64,000 nucleotides of DNA. It comes from FEN-33 sp963768775 (GTDB lineage: Archaea; Thermoplasmatota; Thermoplasmata; Methanomassiliicoccales; UBA472). The stretch is taken from assembly GCA_963768775.1 (NCBI GenBank), contig CAVYIY010000007.1:1-64000 (forward strand), given 5' to 3'. The notes beneath the pieces are model-generated. The model searched no databases. It had not been told where the DNA came from and was given only the letters and a program-made list of their open reading frames with translations. The position numbers and the translations under genes were made by a program. Positions 27,323 through 35,536 of the stretch are shown here, piece after piece (the first letter of the stretch is position 1; each line of letters opens with the position of its first letter).

Positions 27323-27725
27323 ATGCCTGAGATCACAAACACATCCGGCAAGCGCAAGACGGCGGTGGCACGCGCCACCGTGAGAGGCGGCACAGGATTG
27401 GTGCGGATCAACTCCAAGCCCCTCGGGCATCTGGACTCCAGAACTCGCAAAGCTCAAGATGATGGAGCCGTTGACGCTGGCGCCGGAGCGCGCCGCGAAG
27501 GTCGACATCGACATCAGCGTGAGCGGCGGCGGGGTCATGGGCCAGGCGGAGGCGGCGAGGACAGCAATCGCCAACGGACTGGTCGAGTTCTTCCACGACG
27601 AGGAACTGGAGCGCATGTTCAAGACCACGGACCGAAGTCTCATGGTCTCGGACCCGAGACGCAAGCTGGCCAAGAAGCCGCTCGGCCGTGGTGCCAGAAA
27701 GAAGCGCCAGAAGTCCTACAGGTGA
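27323..27725 (+). CDS. rps9: ribosomal protein S9 (frame-broken)
   Basis: The first part (ITNTSGKRKTAVARATVRGG, then GLVRINSKPLG) and the second part (WTPELAKLKMMEPLTLAPE, SVSGGGVMGQAEAARTAIANG, DPRRKLAKKPLGRGARKKRQ, SYR end) make a complete uS9 of about 133 residues. The frame changes once near 27430; dropping one base restores it. An essential single-copy ribosomal protein broken this way argues for a sequence error. The C-terminal Arg that contacts the P-site tRNA is present. Confidence 0.94.
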
Positions 27726-27729
27726 GCAA

Positions 27730-27921
27730 ATGATCATCCCAGTAAGATGTTTCACTTGCGGAAAAGTGGTCGGATCGTCCTATCAAACGTTCATCAAGCG
27801 GGTGCAGCTGGGAGAGGACCCGCAGGCCGTGCTGGACGATCTCGGACTAACCCGGTACTGCTGCCGCCGCATGATCGTGGCGCACTCGGACCTGGTGGAC
27901 GAGATCATACCTCTAGGCTGA
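27730..27921 (+). CDS. rpoN: RNA polymerase subunit N
   Basis: This 63-residue protein is archaeal Rpb10/RpoN. It has MIIPVRCFTCGKVVGSSY with the CFTCG zinc half-site, and LGLTRYCCRRM with the second Cys pair. The ATG is 4 bases after the rps9 stop. It is the last protein gene of the ribosomal operon; tRNA-Pro follows 27 bases later. Confidence 0.96.
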   Translation: MIIPVRCFTCGKVVGSSYQTFIKRVQLGEDPQAVLDDLGLTRYCCRRMIVAHSDLVDEIIPLG

Positions 27922-27948
27922 AACCTCTTACCTCAATTCCTTATATCT

Positions 27949-28024
27949 GGGTCTGTGGGGTAGCTTGGTATCCTTCTAGCTTGGGGTGCTAGTGACTCCG
28001 GTTCAAATCCGGACAGACCCACCA
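27949..28024 (+). tRNA. tRNA-Pro (GGG anticodon)
   Basis: The acceptor arms GGGTCTG (27949-27955) and CAGACCC (28014-28020) pair fully. The anticodon stem CTAGC/GCTAG encloses TTGGGGT with anticodon GGG. The T arm is CTCCGGTTCAAATCCGGAC. The discriminator A28021 is followed by an encoded CCA. It may be transcribed with the ribosomal operon. Confidence 0.93.
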
Positions 28025-28162
28025 TCAACCATATCCATGGTTTGGTTCTTACAGTAAAGTCACTTGGTATTATGGCGCGCATCAATTAGCCACATTGGAC
28101 GTGAAAGCTTTCGCTGCTTGCCCCGCTTGAGTGAAAAATGAGGAAATGATAGAAAGAAAGGA

Positions 28163-28178
28163 GAGGCCGGCGGGCCTC
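28163..28178 (-). terminator. hairpin downstream of the propeller-like surface gene
   Basis: GAGGCC (28163-28168), a 4-base loop and GGCCTC (28173-28178) make a perfect stem 26 bases beyond the stop of the minus-strand gene. On that strand it is followed by a pyrimidine-rich stretch (TCCTTTCTTTC). The remaining 28025-28162 shows no gene. Confidence 0.5.
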
Positions 28179-28203
28179 ATTGCTGAAAGAGAACCCAAGC
28201 GGC

Positions 28204-29733
28204 TCAAGCCTTCTTTCGCTTCCTCCGGATGATGACCAAGACAATGAACACCAATATTATCAGGACTATCAATCCAATTAACAGAGCGCTGTTATCGCCC
28301 GGCGATGGCGCTGATGCCGCTCCGGCGGTCACGGCTCCCGTGGCTACTGCCGGTCCGTTGCCAAAGCTATTGGTTGATACCAGCCAGTAATAATAGGTCT
28401 GATTGTCTTCCGCGGAATTATCCACATACTGCCCGGGGGAGACGCCGACCGTGACCAATGAGGTCGATGGCATCGAATTTGTCGTCGAGCGGTATATTAT
28501 CACGGAAACCGCGATCCCTCCGGTGGTGGGGGCGCTCCAAGTGATGGTGACCTTGCTTTCTCCACCAGTCGCCGTCACCGATGTGACCGGCCCTGGCGGG
28601 GATCCGCTGGCTGCACCGCCGAAAGTGCCTGGTGTAATGACGCCGGTGGAGTCCAGAATGAAGCCACTAGCAGTGCTCCAGCCGTCATATGCCACGAATA
28701 GCTTGTCGGTCGGACTTATTGCCATGCTCTGCGAAAGACCAGGTCCCAAACGGGTTATGGTCCAGGTAGAACCAGACTTGGAGGCGATTTCGACAAAATA
28801 TTCGAAGCCGCCAGTGGTGTTGAAGTAAGATATCTTTGGATTGTTACTTGAGTCTACCACAATATTGGGTGGAGAATCGAATTGGATATCCGAATTCGCG
28901 ACTGGAATCGTGCTGACAGTTTCATTCTGCCAGCTCCCTCCAGCATTGGTGGAATATCTGATGGTGCTATAGGCCGTCATGAAGCCTATGTGGGCTTTGT
29001 CATTATGGTCCAGGCACATGCAGATGAATTCGATGCCGAGAGATGAGTTGACCAAGGTGGTCGACCATGTTCCTGTCGTGTTCTCATGATAAACTAGGCC
29101 ATTGTATGTCCCGAAGGAGAGACATGCGATGTGAACTTTATTGTTAGAGTCGACGGCCAAGGCAGGCCTGCTCTCCACGTTGGACCCGCTGGTCACGTTC
29201 TCAATGGTCCATGATCCTCCGGCGTTGGTCGCATGCTTGACCATGTTGGACAGGGCCGGGGTGAAGGCGATGTGGACCTTGTTGTTATGATCAAGAGCCA
29301 TGGAGAATCCGTAGTAGAAACCAACTGGGTTGGTGAATATCGTTCTATTCACCCAGGATCCTCCAGCATTGGTCGCATACATGAGGCTCTGATTCTGTTG
29401 CAGGTAGAGAACGTGGGAATGCCCGTTGGAATCCGTCACTATCGACGGAGGGGTTCCAGCGCATACATCGATGGTGTAAGGAGCAGACCAGGAGCCCGAA
29501 ACATCATCTGCGTATACCAGATGAATCCCATTATTGTAGTCTACCCCAAGAAGGTGGACCTTGCCGTTGACATCTACGGCCGTTGATGTCTGCTGAGGGG
29601 AGATAGTTGATGACAACTGGCTTCCGTTCCAACCCGTCGGGACCGCGGCCGCGTTCTGCACAATGGGGAGCGCGACTAAGGCCAGCATTATGGCGACTAA
29701 GGCCATAGCTAGATATCTTGTATATCTGAGCAT
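28204..29733 (-). CDS. secreted beta-propeller-like and fibronectin-III surface protein with C-terminal anchor
   Basis: The 509-residue product has a signal peptide (YLAMALVAIMLALVALP). About six repeats of roughly 45 residues follow, marked by TNAGGSW and DHNNKVHIAF-type motifs (VDSNNKVHIACLSF, LDHNDKAHIGFM), suggesting a beta-propeller. A fibronectin type III domain comes next (VTITWSAPTTGG, YYYWLVSTNSFGNG), then one transmembrane helix (LLIGLIVLIILVFIVLVII) and an RRKRKKA tail. It is likely displayed on the cell surface. A 19-base palindrome sits in its upstream region. Confidence 0.82.
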   Translation of the reverse strand: MLRYTRYLAMALVAIMLALVALPIVQNAAAVPTGWNGSQLSSTISPQQTSTAVDVNGKVHLLGVDYNNGIHLVYADDVSGSWSAPYTIDVCAGTPPSIVTDSNGHSHVLYLQQNQSLMYATNAGGSWVNRTIFTNPVGFYYGFSMALDHNNKVHIAFTPALSNMVKHATNAGGSWTIENVTSGSNVESRPALAVDSNNKVHIACLSFGTYNGLVYHENTTGTWSTTLVNSSLGIEFICMCLDHNDKAHIGFMTAYSTIRYSTNAGGSWQNETVSTIPVANSDIQFDSPPNIVVDSSNNPKISYFNTTGGFEYFVEIASKSGSTWTITRLGPGLSQSMAISPTDKLFVAYDGWSTASGFILDSTGVITPGTFGGAASGSPPGPVTSVTATGGESKVTITWSAPTTGGIAVSVIIYRSTTNSMPSTSLVTVGVSPGQYVDNSAEDNQTYYYWLVSTNSFGNGPAVATGAVTAGAASAPSPGDNSALLIGLIVLIILVFIVLVIIRRKRKKA

Positions 29734-29755
29734 GTTGATTCTTCCCTACGATAGC

Positions 29756-29774
29756 TTCAAACCCAGGGTTTGAA
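29756..29774 (-). promoter_or_regulatory. 19-base palindrome upstream of the surface protein gene
   Basis: TTCAAACCC (29756-29764), A, GGGTTTGAA (29766-29774) is a perfect inverted repeat ending 23 bases before the minus-strand ATG at 29733. A second short palindrome TGAATGATTCA (29771-29781) overlaps it. A TATA-like CATTATATC on the minus strand lies at about 29804-29813. The sites therefore lie between the probable transcription start and the start codon, where a repressor would act. Confidence 0.45.
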
Positions 29775-29781
29775 TGATTCA

Positions 29782-30041
29782 TCATGCAGGATGCTTGCAA
29801 GATATAATGCTCTCGATTGATCCGTTCGGAATTACCTTGAAATGTTGGTCATATGTCTATCAGAGCTCTCCGTGAAATGACGTATGCTTGCTGCGGCCAG
29901 GATGGGGGAGAACTGTGCGGATGCGATGATGCTTAGTCGGACTATTAGAAGCGAGACGGGTTCGTCTATTTGCCCCATGGCCAGCCATGAAGCTTCGGGT
30001 CGAATGACAAGAGGCATTCAAATATTGAGCAAGAGCATCCA
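29782..30041. other. intergenic region, no gene seen
   Basis: This stretch between the divergent surface protein and DUF3795 genes holds the minus-strand TATA-like element at about 29804-29813. I find no coding pattern or RNA gene in the rest. Confidence 0.4.
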
Positions 30042-30293
30042 ATGCTCATGGAGGCCCGAACAGGAGTCTGTGGCATCGCCTGCGAGATATGCCCCAGGAT
30101 GACCTCAGGCAAGTGCCCGAGCGGAAGCACAGGGTGCGTCCCAAAAGAGAATCCCTTCTGCGCGGTCGCCAGCTGCGCATTCCACAAGGGGGTGAAGCAT
30201 TGCTTCGAATGCGGGGATTTCCCCTGCGAGACAACGAAGAAGGGGCCGATCGCTTATGGATACTGCCAATTCATTTCAGGAAAAGGTGAATGA
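30042..30293 (+). CDS. small Cys-rich DUF3795-like protein
   Basis: The 83-residue protein has ten Cys in pairs: CGIACEICPR, GKCPSG, GCVPKENPFCAVASCAFHKG and HCFECGDFPCE. This pattern matches DUF3795, a metal- or cluster-binding family common in anaerobic archaea and bacteria with no known activity. The end KGPIAYGYCQFI is also typical of the family. An alternative ATG lies 6 bases downstream. Confidence 0.75.
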   Translation: MLMEARTGVCGIACEICPRMTSGKCPSGSTGCVPKENPFCAVASCAFHKGVKHCFECGDFPCETTKKGPIAYGYCQFISGKGE

Positions 30294-30307
30294 ACCCTTT
30301 CTTCCGC

Positions 30308-30823
30308 TCACCCAACTCTGCTCAGTGCCCCCTCTTGCTCCAGCAGCTTAACCTTCACCTTCGATCCGCCATCAGAGGTATAATTGCCGACGCCTCCAGA
30401 CTTCGGAACGATCCTATGGCAAGGCACTATGATTGTGACCGGATTCTTGGCGCACACGCTTCCGACTGCCCTGCTGGCATTGGGGTTTCCCAACCTCCTT
30501 GCTATCTCACCATAGGTTACGACCTCGCCCGGCGGGACCTTCCTTAGCTGTTCGAGCACGTCACTTGCGAAAGGGGTGACCTGGAGATCGAGCGGGATGT
30601 CACGCATCCCATCCTTCCCGGTCGCAATATGATTGATGATCCTGGTGAGGTAGGGATGGTCCTCGGAATATTGCATTGATGGCGGCTCATTCGAAAGTCT
30701 GACGGAGACAACCTTATCCCCGCGCACGGTGAGGTTGACGAATAATCCAAGTACATCGCTGAATCGGGCATAGAACGTCAATGCTTCGCCCACCGATCCG
30801 TTGTGCCCCTTTTCTTTCTCCAT
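30308..30823 (-). CDS. ogt: methylated-DNA-protein-cysteine methyltransferase
   Basis: This 171-residue protein transfers O6-methyl groups from guanine to its own Cys. The C-terminal domain has EVVTYGEIARRLGNPNASRAVG (the helix-turn-helix), the active-site IIVPCHRIVPKSG and the NYTSDGGSKVKVKLLEQEGA end. The start at 30823 (MEKEKGHNG) was chosen because the sequence upstream lies in the 3' end of the rhodanese gene. It is a second alkyltransferase besides the fusion protein at 56283. Confidence 0.9.
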   Translation of the reverse strand: MEKEKGHNGSVGEALTFYARFSDVLGLFVNLTVRGDKVVSVRLSNEPPSMQYSEDHPYLTRIINHIATGKDGMRDIPLDLQVTPFASDVLEQLRKVPPGEVVTYGEIARRLGNPNASRAVGSVCAKNPVTIIVPCHRIVPKSGGVGNYTSDGGSKVKVKLLEQEGALSRVG

Positions 30824-30942
30824 CGTAACCCCGCATAGGAGATCATAGGCTGCCCTGATAGGCTTTGCCCAGGGATGGCCGAAACTGGCACCGGCTCTAT
30901 TGAACGTCATCAGCTGCAATGATGGTTCGGCACCTCTGACGC

Positions 30943-31815
30943 TCACCTTGGGTTCTTGCCTACCACCGTTGGATTCTCCGGATATGAGGTCCACTCGGTG
31001 AATGCCCCCTCGTGCCCCCTTACCTTCGGGAAGCCGAAGTAGAACTTTAGCAGGAGGAACTCATTGGTCTGCTCCCTCCCAGTTCCGCAGGAAGTGATTA
31101 TTGTCTTATCCTTTGTAATGCCTGCTTCCTGCAACATCCTGACGATCTCCTCCTCGGGCTTCAGCTCCCTCTTGTTATCGGTCATCAGGTTTGCCCAAGG
31201 GAAGCTTATGGCCCCGGGGATGTGACCCGGCTTGATCCATGGCCCCTGCCCTTCGTAGAATGCCACCGGCCTGGCATCCAAGACGATCACATCAGGTCGG
31301 TCCTTGATGGCCTTGAACTCCTGGTACTGGATGTAGTACTCAGGCCTGACCGTTGCCTTGAAGTCCCCTTCGGTGAGCTTGGGGAAGATCTGGCTCAGCC
31401 TCCTGCTTTCCATCTTCCATCGGTCTATTCCGCCGTCAAGGATTAGCACATTGTCGTGACCGTAGCGGGAGAGCCCGTAGGCCATATTGGTCTGTTCCAG
31501 CCCGTCGCCCCATTTCTTGTATGGCCCGACCCCGGTGTACACAAGCACCGGCCTATTCATCCTCACGCCGACCCGGCGATAGGTCGCTTCGACCACCTCC
31601 TTGGCCGAGAAGACGTTGGGCATTCCCCTCAATGAAGCCCTCAGGAACTCCTCGTTCAAGTAAACGGAACCAGGAATGTGCTCCTGTATGTAATCATGGA
31701 TGTTCGGCTGGCAGTCGATGATCAACAGGTCGTCCGTGATGTGATGCTCAAGCCACTCTGGAGAGACCCATTTGACCTTTGAGTCTCCCTTCGGATACGG
31801 ATAGGTATTTGGCAA
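30943..31815 (-). CDS. two-domain rhodanese sulfurtransferase
   Basis: The 290-residue protein has two rhodanese domains. The first (LIIDCQPNIHDYIQEHIPGSVYL) keeps Cys in place of the usual Asp-linked motif but is probably inactive. The second (VIVLDARPVAFYEGQG, GHIPGAISFPW) carries the catalytic loop TSCGTGREQT with Cys at about residue 243. It transfers sulfane sulfur, as in thiosulfate or mercaptopyruvate sulfurtransferases. It lies upstream of ogt on the same strand. Confidence 0.87.
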   Translation of the reverse strand: MPNTYPYPKGDSKVKWVSPEWLEHHITDDLLIIDCQPNIHDYIQEHIPGSVYLNEEFLRASLRGMPNVFSAKEVVEATYRRVGVRMNRPVLVYTGVGPYKKWGDGLEQTNMAYGLSRYGHDNVLILDGGIDRWKMESRRLSQIFPKLTEGDFKATVRPEYYIQYQEFKAIKDRPDVIVLDARPVAFYEGQGPWIKPGHIPGAISFPWANLMTDNKRELKPEEEIVRMLQEAGITKDKTIITSCGTGREQTNEFLLLKFYFGFPKVRGHEGAFTEWTSYPENPTVVGKNPR

Positions 31816-32003
31816 TCGTTAACCTCCTCGCCGAATTACCTGAGTTGCAGATATTAAATGATATGGGGGGGAGTGTTCGACCGGGTGTGCAACCCAGCTG
31901 ATTTTGTTACGAGGACTAATTTTCGCTAAGCTTAGAACTGAACGTAACTTCCCTCTCTGCCTTTTAATAGGAAGGGTATTAGTCAGGAAGAAGAGGCGGA
32001 TCC

Positions 32004-32708
32004 TTGGTCACCAGGAAGATAATCGGCATCGATGAGTCGCTCTGCAATGGATGCGGCCAATGCGTGATTGCATGCGCGGAAGGAGCGATCGAGATCAAGA
32101 ATGGCAAAGCAAATGTAATCAGCGATTCATTCTGCGACGGGCTGGGAGCTTGCCTAGGAGAGTGCCCGACCGGAGCGCTGCGCATAGTTGAACGGAAGGC
32201 AGAAGCATTCGATGCCAAGGCGGTCGAAGAGCACATTGCCGATCGACCGGGCCCGGAAATCAAGAAGGCCTGCCCTTCATCCTTCTCCCGCAAGATCCCC
32301 GTTCCAAAGACCGAAGTCGAAGGAGGGCGGCAGACCCCGCAGTTGTCCAACTGGCCGGTGCAGTTGCGTCTAGCCCATCCGAATGCCCCATACTTCAAAG
32401 GGGCGCACCTGCTCCTTGCGGCCGATTGCTCGGCGTTCGCCTACGCGAACATGCACAGCGACTTCATCACAGGGAAGATCGCCCTCATCGCCTGCCCGAA
32501 GCTGGACGATGTCCAGGCATCGGTCGAAAAGTTGGCCGAGATACTGAGCCTGAATGATATCAAGGACATCACCGTGGTCCGCATGGAAGTGCCCTGCTGC
32601 TCTGGCCTGAACATGATCGTGAAGAAAGCAATAGAACGATCTAGGAAGAATGTGCCAATGAGCACGGTCACGATCGGTACTGATGGCAGGATCCTGAACG
32701 GGGAATGA
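32004..32708 (+). CDS. ferredoxin-type 4Fe-4S protein
   Basis: The first 60 residues have two cluster motifs, CNGCGQCVIACAEGAI and CDGLGACLGECPTGAL, typical of a two-[4Fe-4S] ferredoxin domain. The rest holds conserved Cys (LLLAADCSAFAY, IALIACPKLDD, MEVPCCSGL) as in a widespread family of anaerobe iron-sulfur proteins with no defined substrate. It probably transfers electrons in the cytoplasm. The TTG start at 32004 follows a purine-rich GGAAGAAGAGGCGG and a TTTTAATAG element at about 31963. Confidence 0.82.
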   Translation: MVTRKIIGIDESLCNGCGQCVIACAEGAIEIKNGKANVISDSFCDGLGACLGECPTGALRIVERKAEAFDAKAVEEHIADRPGPEIKKACPSSFSRKIPVPKTEVEGGRQTPQLSNWPVQLRLAHPNAPYFKGAHLLLAADCSAFAYANMHSDFITGKIALIACPKLDDVQASVEKLAEILSLNDIKDITVVRMEVPCCSGLNMIVKKAIERSRKNVPMSTVTIGTDGRILNGE

Positions 32709-32711
32709 ACA

Positions 32712-34217
32712 TCAGTACGCTCTTGCAACTTTTCGCACCGTTCCGTAGGCCATCAGCTCGTCTCCTTCCAGGGTCGAGATCGGCCCGTGCCCGGGACAGA
32801 CCAGGCATCTATGCCCATCCTTCTTCGCTTCGGCATCCAGTTCCTTGATGATCTGCATCAGGCCCTCCCTCTCCTTCCTTACTGTGGCACTGTCCACGTT
32901 GACCGTCGTCATCAGCGTTTTGGCGAGGTTGTTGAACTCCGCTCGGCCCTCATCGAAGGAAGTGAAATTGATGAGCGTGTCGCCGGTGAAGACCAGCGCT
33001 GGGTTTTCGCACAGAAAGAAGACCTGCCCTTGAAGGTGGCCGCCCAAGCCTTCAAGGACCTCTAGCTTCAGCCCGCCTGCGATCACCTGGCCCAGCGATC
33101 GGAATGGGCCCCTTGTTCTATTTGAGGCAATTGGGAAAGGAAGCACCTGGTCGGGGACGAGGAAGCCGGAGAAGAGGTTGATCAGGTGAGTGTAGACCTC
33201 CTCCAGGATCGAGCCCTCCAGCCTCGAACCGTATGCGCGGTTCGCTCGCTGCATGATCTCAAGCGTCTTGGCGTGCATCCTTGCCTTCACCGGGATCCGA
33301 GCCGCACCCCCGGCATGGTCGGCGTCCGCATGCGTGATCAGGAGCTGGTCTATATCCCCTATATTGATCTGCATGCGCGCCAGCAGCCAGAGCAGATCGT
33401 CATGGTAAATACCGAAGCCGCTGTCGACCATAGTGCATCCCCCGCCGCCACGGATCACGCTGACGTTCCCTCCGCAGGGCATCTGCAGGCAATTCAGCTG
33501 GAGACCGTTCTCGAGCTCGATCGACTGGCAATCGGAGTAGAAGCCAGGACCGATCGTTTCCTTCAATCGTTCCCCGGTCCTGAGGATCGAGGCGAAAACC
33601 TCTTTGGGGTCTTCCCCCCGACTGGTGAGCGATTGCACTATGTGGTTGACGTCGTGCAGCAGGCGCATCAGGAATTGGTCCTCTCCGCCACCGATGATGT
33701 CCCGAAGCCGTTGGGCGAAGCGGACGTAGAAGATCGTGTCGTCAAGGGCTCTGCCAGTGGTGTCGTATTCCACGATCTCGAGAGGGTAGATCTCCTTCAG
33801 CGAATCGAGCAGGCGCGTGACCTCTTCCCCGCTTTCGATCGTCAGAGAAACGGTGAGGACGTCAGGATGCTCGGCCTTGTCGTCATAGTCCAGGTAGGCG
33901 ATGTTCGCCCCCGCCCTGCTCGTGAAGACGAGGAACCGGGAGAGCTCGCCGGGCTGGTCGCGGAGGTGCACCTTCAGCTTGAGATGCCCAGGGGCGATCA
34001 GCGGATTGTGCAAGTATCCGATCGACGCAAGCTCGCTCTTGATCGCCTCATATGCCATCTCGTTGCAGACCACCTCGAAGAAGACGGTGTTCGGATCGAT
34101 ACGATGGTCGTGATGGACCCTTTCGATGTTGCCACCGTGCCGATTCACTATCTTGGCAACGTTATGCATCGCCCCAGGCCGATCGGGCATGTGCGCGACA
34201 AATGAGAAACGCCCCAT
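32712..34217 (-). CDS. tandem ACT domains fused to a metallo-beta-lactamase-fold hydrolase
   Basis: The 501-residue protein starts with two ACT-like domains (FSFVAHMPDRPGAMHNVAKIV at residue 4, and KLKVHLRDQPGELSRFLVFTS at about 80). These usually bind amino acids and regulate enzymes. An alpha-helical linker follows, then a metallo-beta-lactamase fold. Its metal motif is LITHADADHAGG (about residue 305), with further ligands in LGGHLQGQVFF, VFTGDTLI and VCPGHGPIST. The hydrolysed substrate is unknown. The start at 34217 (MGRFSFVAHMP) was chosen because it gives a complete first ACT domain. Confidence 0.83.
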   Translation of the reverse strand: MGRFSFVAHMPDRPGAMHNVAKIVNRHGGNIERVHHDHRIDPNTVFFEVVCNEMAYEAIKSELASIGYLHNPLIAPGHLKLKVHLRDQPGELSRFLVFTSRAGANIAYLDYDDKAEHPDVLTVSLTIESGEEVTRLLDSLKEIYPLEIVEYDTTGRALDDTIFYVRFAQRLRDIIGGGEDQFLMRLLHDVNHIVQSLTSRGEDPKEVFASILRTGERLKETIGPGFYSDCQSIELENGLQLNCLQMPCGGNVSVIRGGGGCTMVDSGFGIYHDDLLWLLARMQINIGDIDQLLITHADADHAGGAARIPVKARMHAKTLEIMQRANRAYGSRLEGSILEEVYTHLINLFSGFLVPDQVLPFPIASNRTRGPFRSLGQVIAGGLKLEVLEGLGGHLQGQVFFLCENPALVFTGDTLINFTSFDEGRAEFNNLAKTLMTTVNVDSATVRKEREGLMQIIKELDAEAKKDGHRCLVCPGHGPISTLEGDELMAYGTVRKVARAY

Positions 34218-34316
34218 CCTTATCCGCGGCCCAATGGTTGGAGATGTAATAAAGCTGGGCGAGCAACTCGCAGAGACGTTTAACGCTAAATCCAAGAAAT
34301 CCGAGAACCGCCCCGC

Positions 34317-34937
34317 TCACAGCTTCTTCCCGTCCATGAAGAGATCTACCTCGCCGAGCAGGCTCAGGGAGCAGTTGTCCGACCTTATGGCCGCTCCATA
34401 TGGGATGGCGAAGATGCTCCGGTTCTTGGACAGCCCCTCCAGTTGGGCGTCCTGCGTCGGCTCGTAGCGCACGCTGATCACATAATCGCTCAGCCCCAGC
34501 CCCTTTTCGACCACCAGGTCCTCGGCTCCATTCTTCCCCGGCGCGATGAACTCGCTGCACAGCGCCAATGCTCCAGCGGAGCTGCCGATGATCACGTTGT
34601 CGTGCAGTCGCAGCAGATGCAGCGAACCGGTCTCGCGCAGCATCTCGATCAGCAGCCTTACGTCGCCGTCAGGGAGATAGATTATCTGCGAGCCCTCGGC
34701 GATCGCCGCCATCTCGGCGAAAGGCAGGGAGCGCTCCACGAAGCGGACCGATCGCGCGCCCAGCTCCTTGAAGTAGGTGACCAGGAAGCGGCGCTGCTTC
34801 CCCTCCTTCGTCTTCGACGCCCAGGGGAAGATCGCCACCGAGGGCGAACCGCCCGCATCACGGAACGCGTGCTCGTTGAGGCTGCGCGAATCGCGCTTCT
34901 CGATGTCCTCGCCTCCGAGCATGTAGAGGGTGAGCAT
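34317..34937 (-). CDS. S51-family peptidase (peptidase E/cyanophycinase-like)
   Basis: The 206-residue product has the S51 fold: LGGEDIEKR near the N-terminus, YLPDGDVRLLIEML, and the nucleophile elbow IIGSSAGALAL with Ser at about residue 118. The end RSIFAIPYGAAIRSDN corresponds to the IGIDEGTAL-type segment of the family. Peptidase E cleaves Asp-containing dipeptides, but the substrate here is uncertain. Confidence 0.75.
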   Translation of the reverse strand: MLTLYMLGGEDIEKRDSRSLNEHAFRDAGGSPSVAIFPWASKTKEGKQRRFLVTYFKELGARSVRFVERSLPFAEMAAIAEGSQIIYLPDGDVRLLIEMLRETGSLHLLRLHDNVIIGSSAGALALCSEFIAPGKNGAEDLVVEKGLGLSDYVISVRYEPTQDAQLEGLSKNRSIFAIPYGAAIRSDNCSLSLLGEVDLFMDGKKL

Positions 34938-34993
34938 GGCCTGGTGCTACTAGCGTCGAACCGATGAAAAATGTTCGGTCCACGGTATTAGGC

Positions 34994-35416
34994 CTAGAAA
35001 CCCTGAGATTCCTCGCCTTCCTTCGGCTTCAGGCGCTTCTCCTCTGACTCGAGCCAATTGGTGCGGTTCTTCCTGCGCCACTCGTAATCGTTCCACTCCT
35101 CTTGGGAGGTGATGACCACGCCGTTGGGCTGAGCGACACCATCAAATTCCAGGGCGGGCACCTTGGCGGACTGGGTGGCCTTGATCACGAACTCCTTGAA
35201 GAACAGCAGGTCCTCACGCTTGTATTTCGTGGGGAGGTAGACCATGAACACGTGCACCTCTCGGATGGCATCGAGGACGTAGCGGACCTCCGACTCCTCC
35301 ATCATCTTCAGGAATCTCTCTCGGTCCTTCTTTCGCTTGGAGAACTCGATGATCCGCTGCTTCCAAATCTCGGCGAAGGCTGGGATCGTCCCCTCGACTC
35401 CGAAAACCTTCCACAT
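34994..35416 (-). CDS. conserved hypothetical protein
   Basis: This 140-residue, highly charged soluble protein has no domain I recognise. It reads MWKVFGVEGTIPAFAEIWKQ at the start, a helical KRKKDRERFLKMMEESEVRYVL stretch, a hydrophobic strand VHVFMVYLP and a Lys/Glu-rich end. The start at 35416 was chosen over upstream codons because those overlap the bioY operator. It is divergent from bioY. Confidence 0.55.
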   Translation of the reverse strand: MWKVFGVEGTIPAFAEIWKQRIIEFSKRKKDRERFLKMMEESEVRYVLDAIREVHVFMVYLPTKYKREDLLFFKEFVIKATQSAKVPALEFDGVAQPNGVVITSQEEWNDYEWRRKNRTNWLESEEKRLKPKEGEESQGF

Positions 35417-35492
35417 GAAAGGGAAAGTCCCCCAACGGATACATAAACCTGTGGTGGCGGGATTGAGGGACGAATGATGTTGATTGCACTTG

Positions 35493-35515
35493 ACCCTGAC
35501 AAGGTTTATCAGGGT
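35493..35515 (+). promoter_or_regulatory. inverted repeat over the bioY promoter, likely biotin operator
   Basis: ACCCTGA (35493-35499) and TCAGGGT (35509-35515) form a perfect 7-base inverted repeat. The spacer CAAGGTTTA contains the TATA-like GGTTTAT, about 28 bases before the bioY ATG at 35537. A repressor bound here would cover the TATA box. A BirA with DNA-binding domain is the expected regulator of bioY, but no birA is in the window. Confidence 0.55.
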
Positions 35516-35536
35516 GCGTGGCATTCCCCTTTTTCG

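Noticed and set aside
33186..34205. 339-codon plus-strand ORF opposite the ACT-metallo-beta-lactamase gene
   Set aside because: Shadow of a conserved gene; no domain visible.
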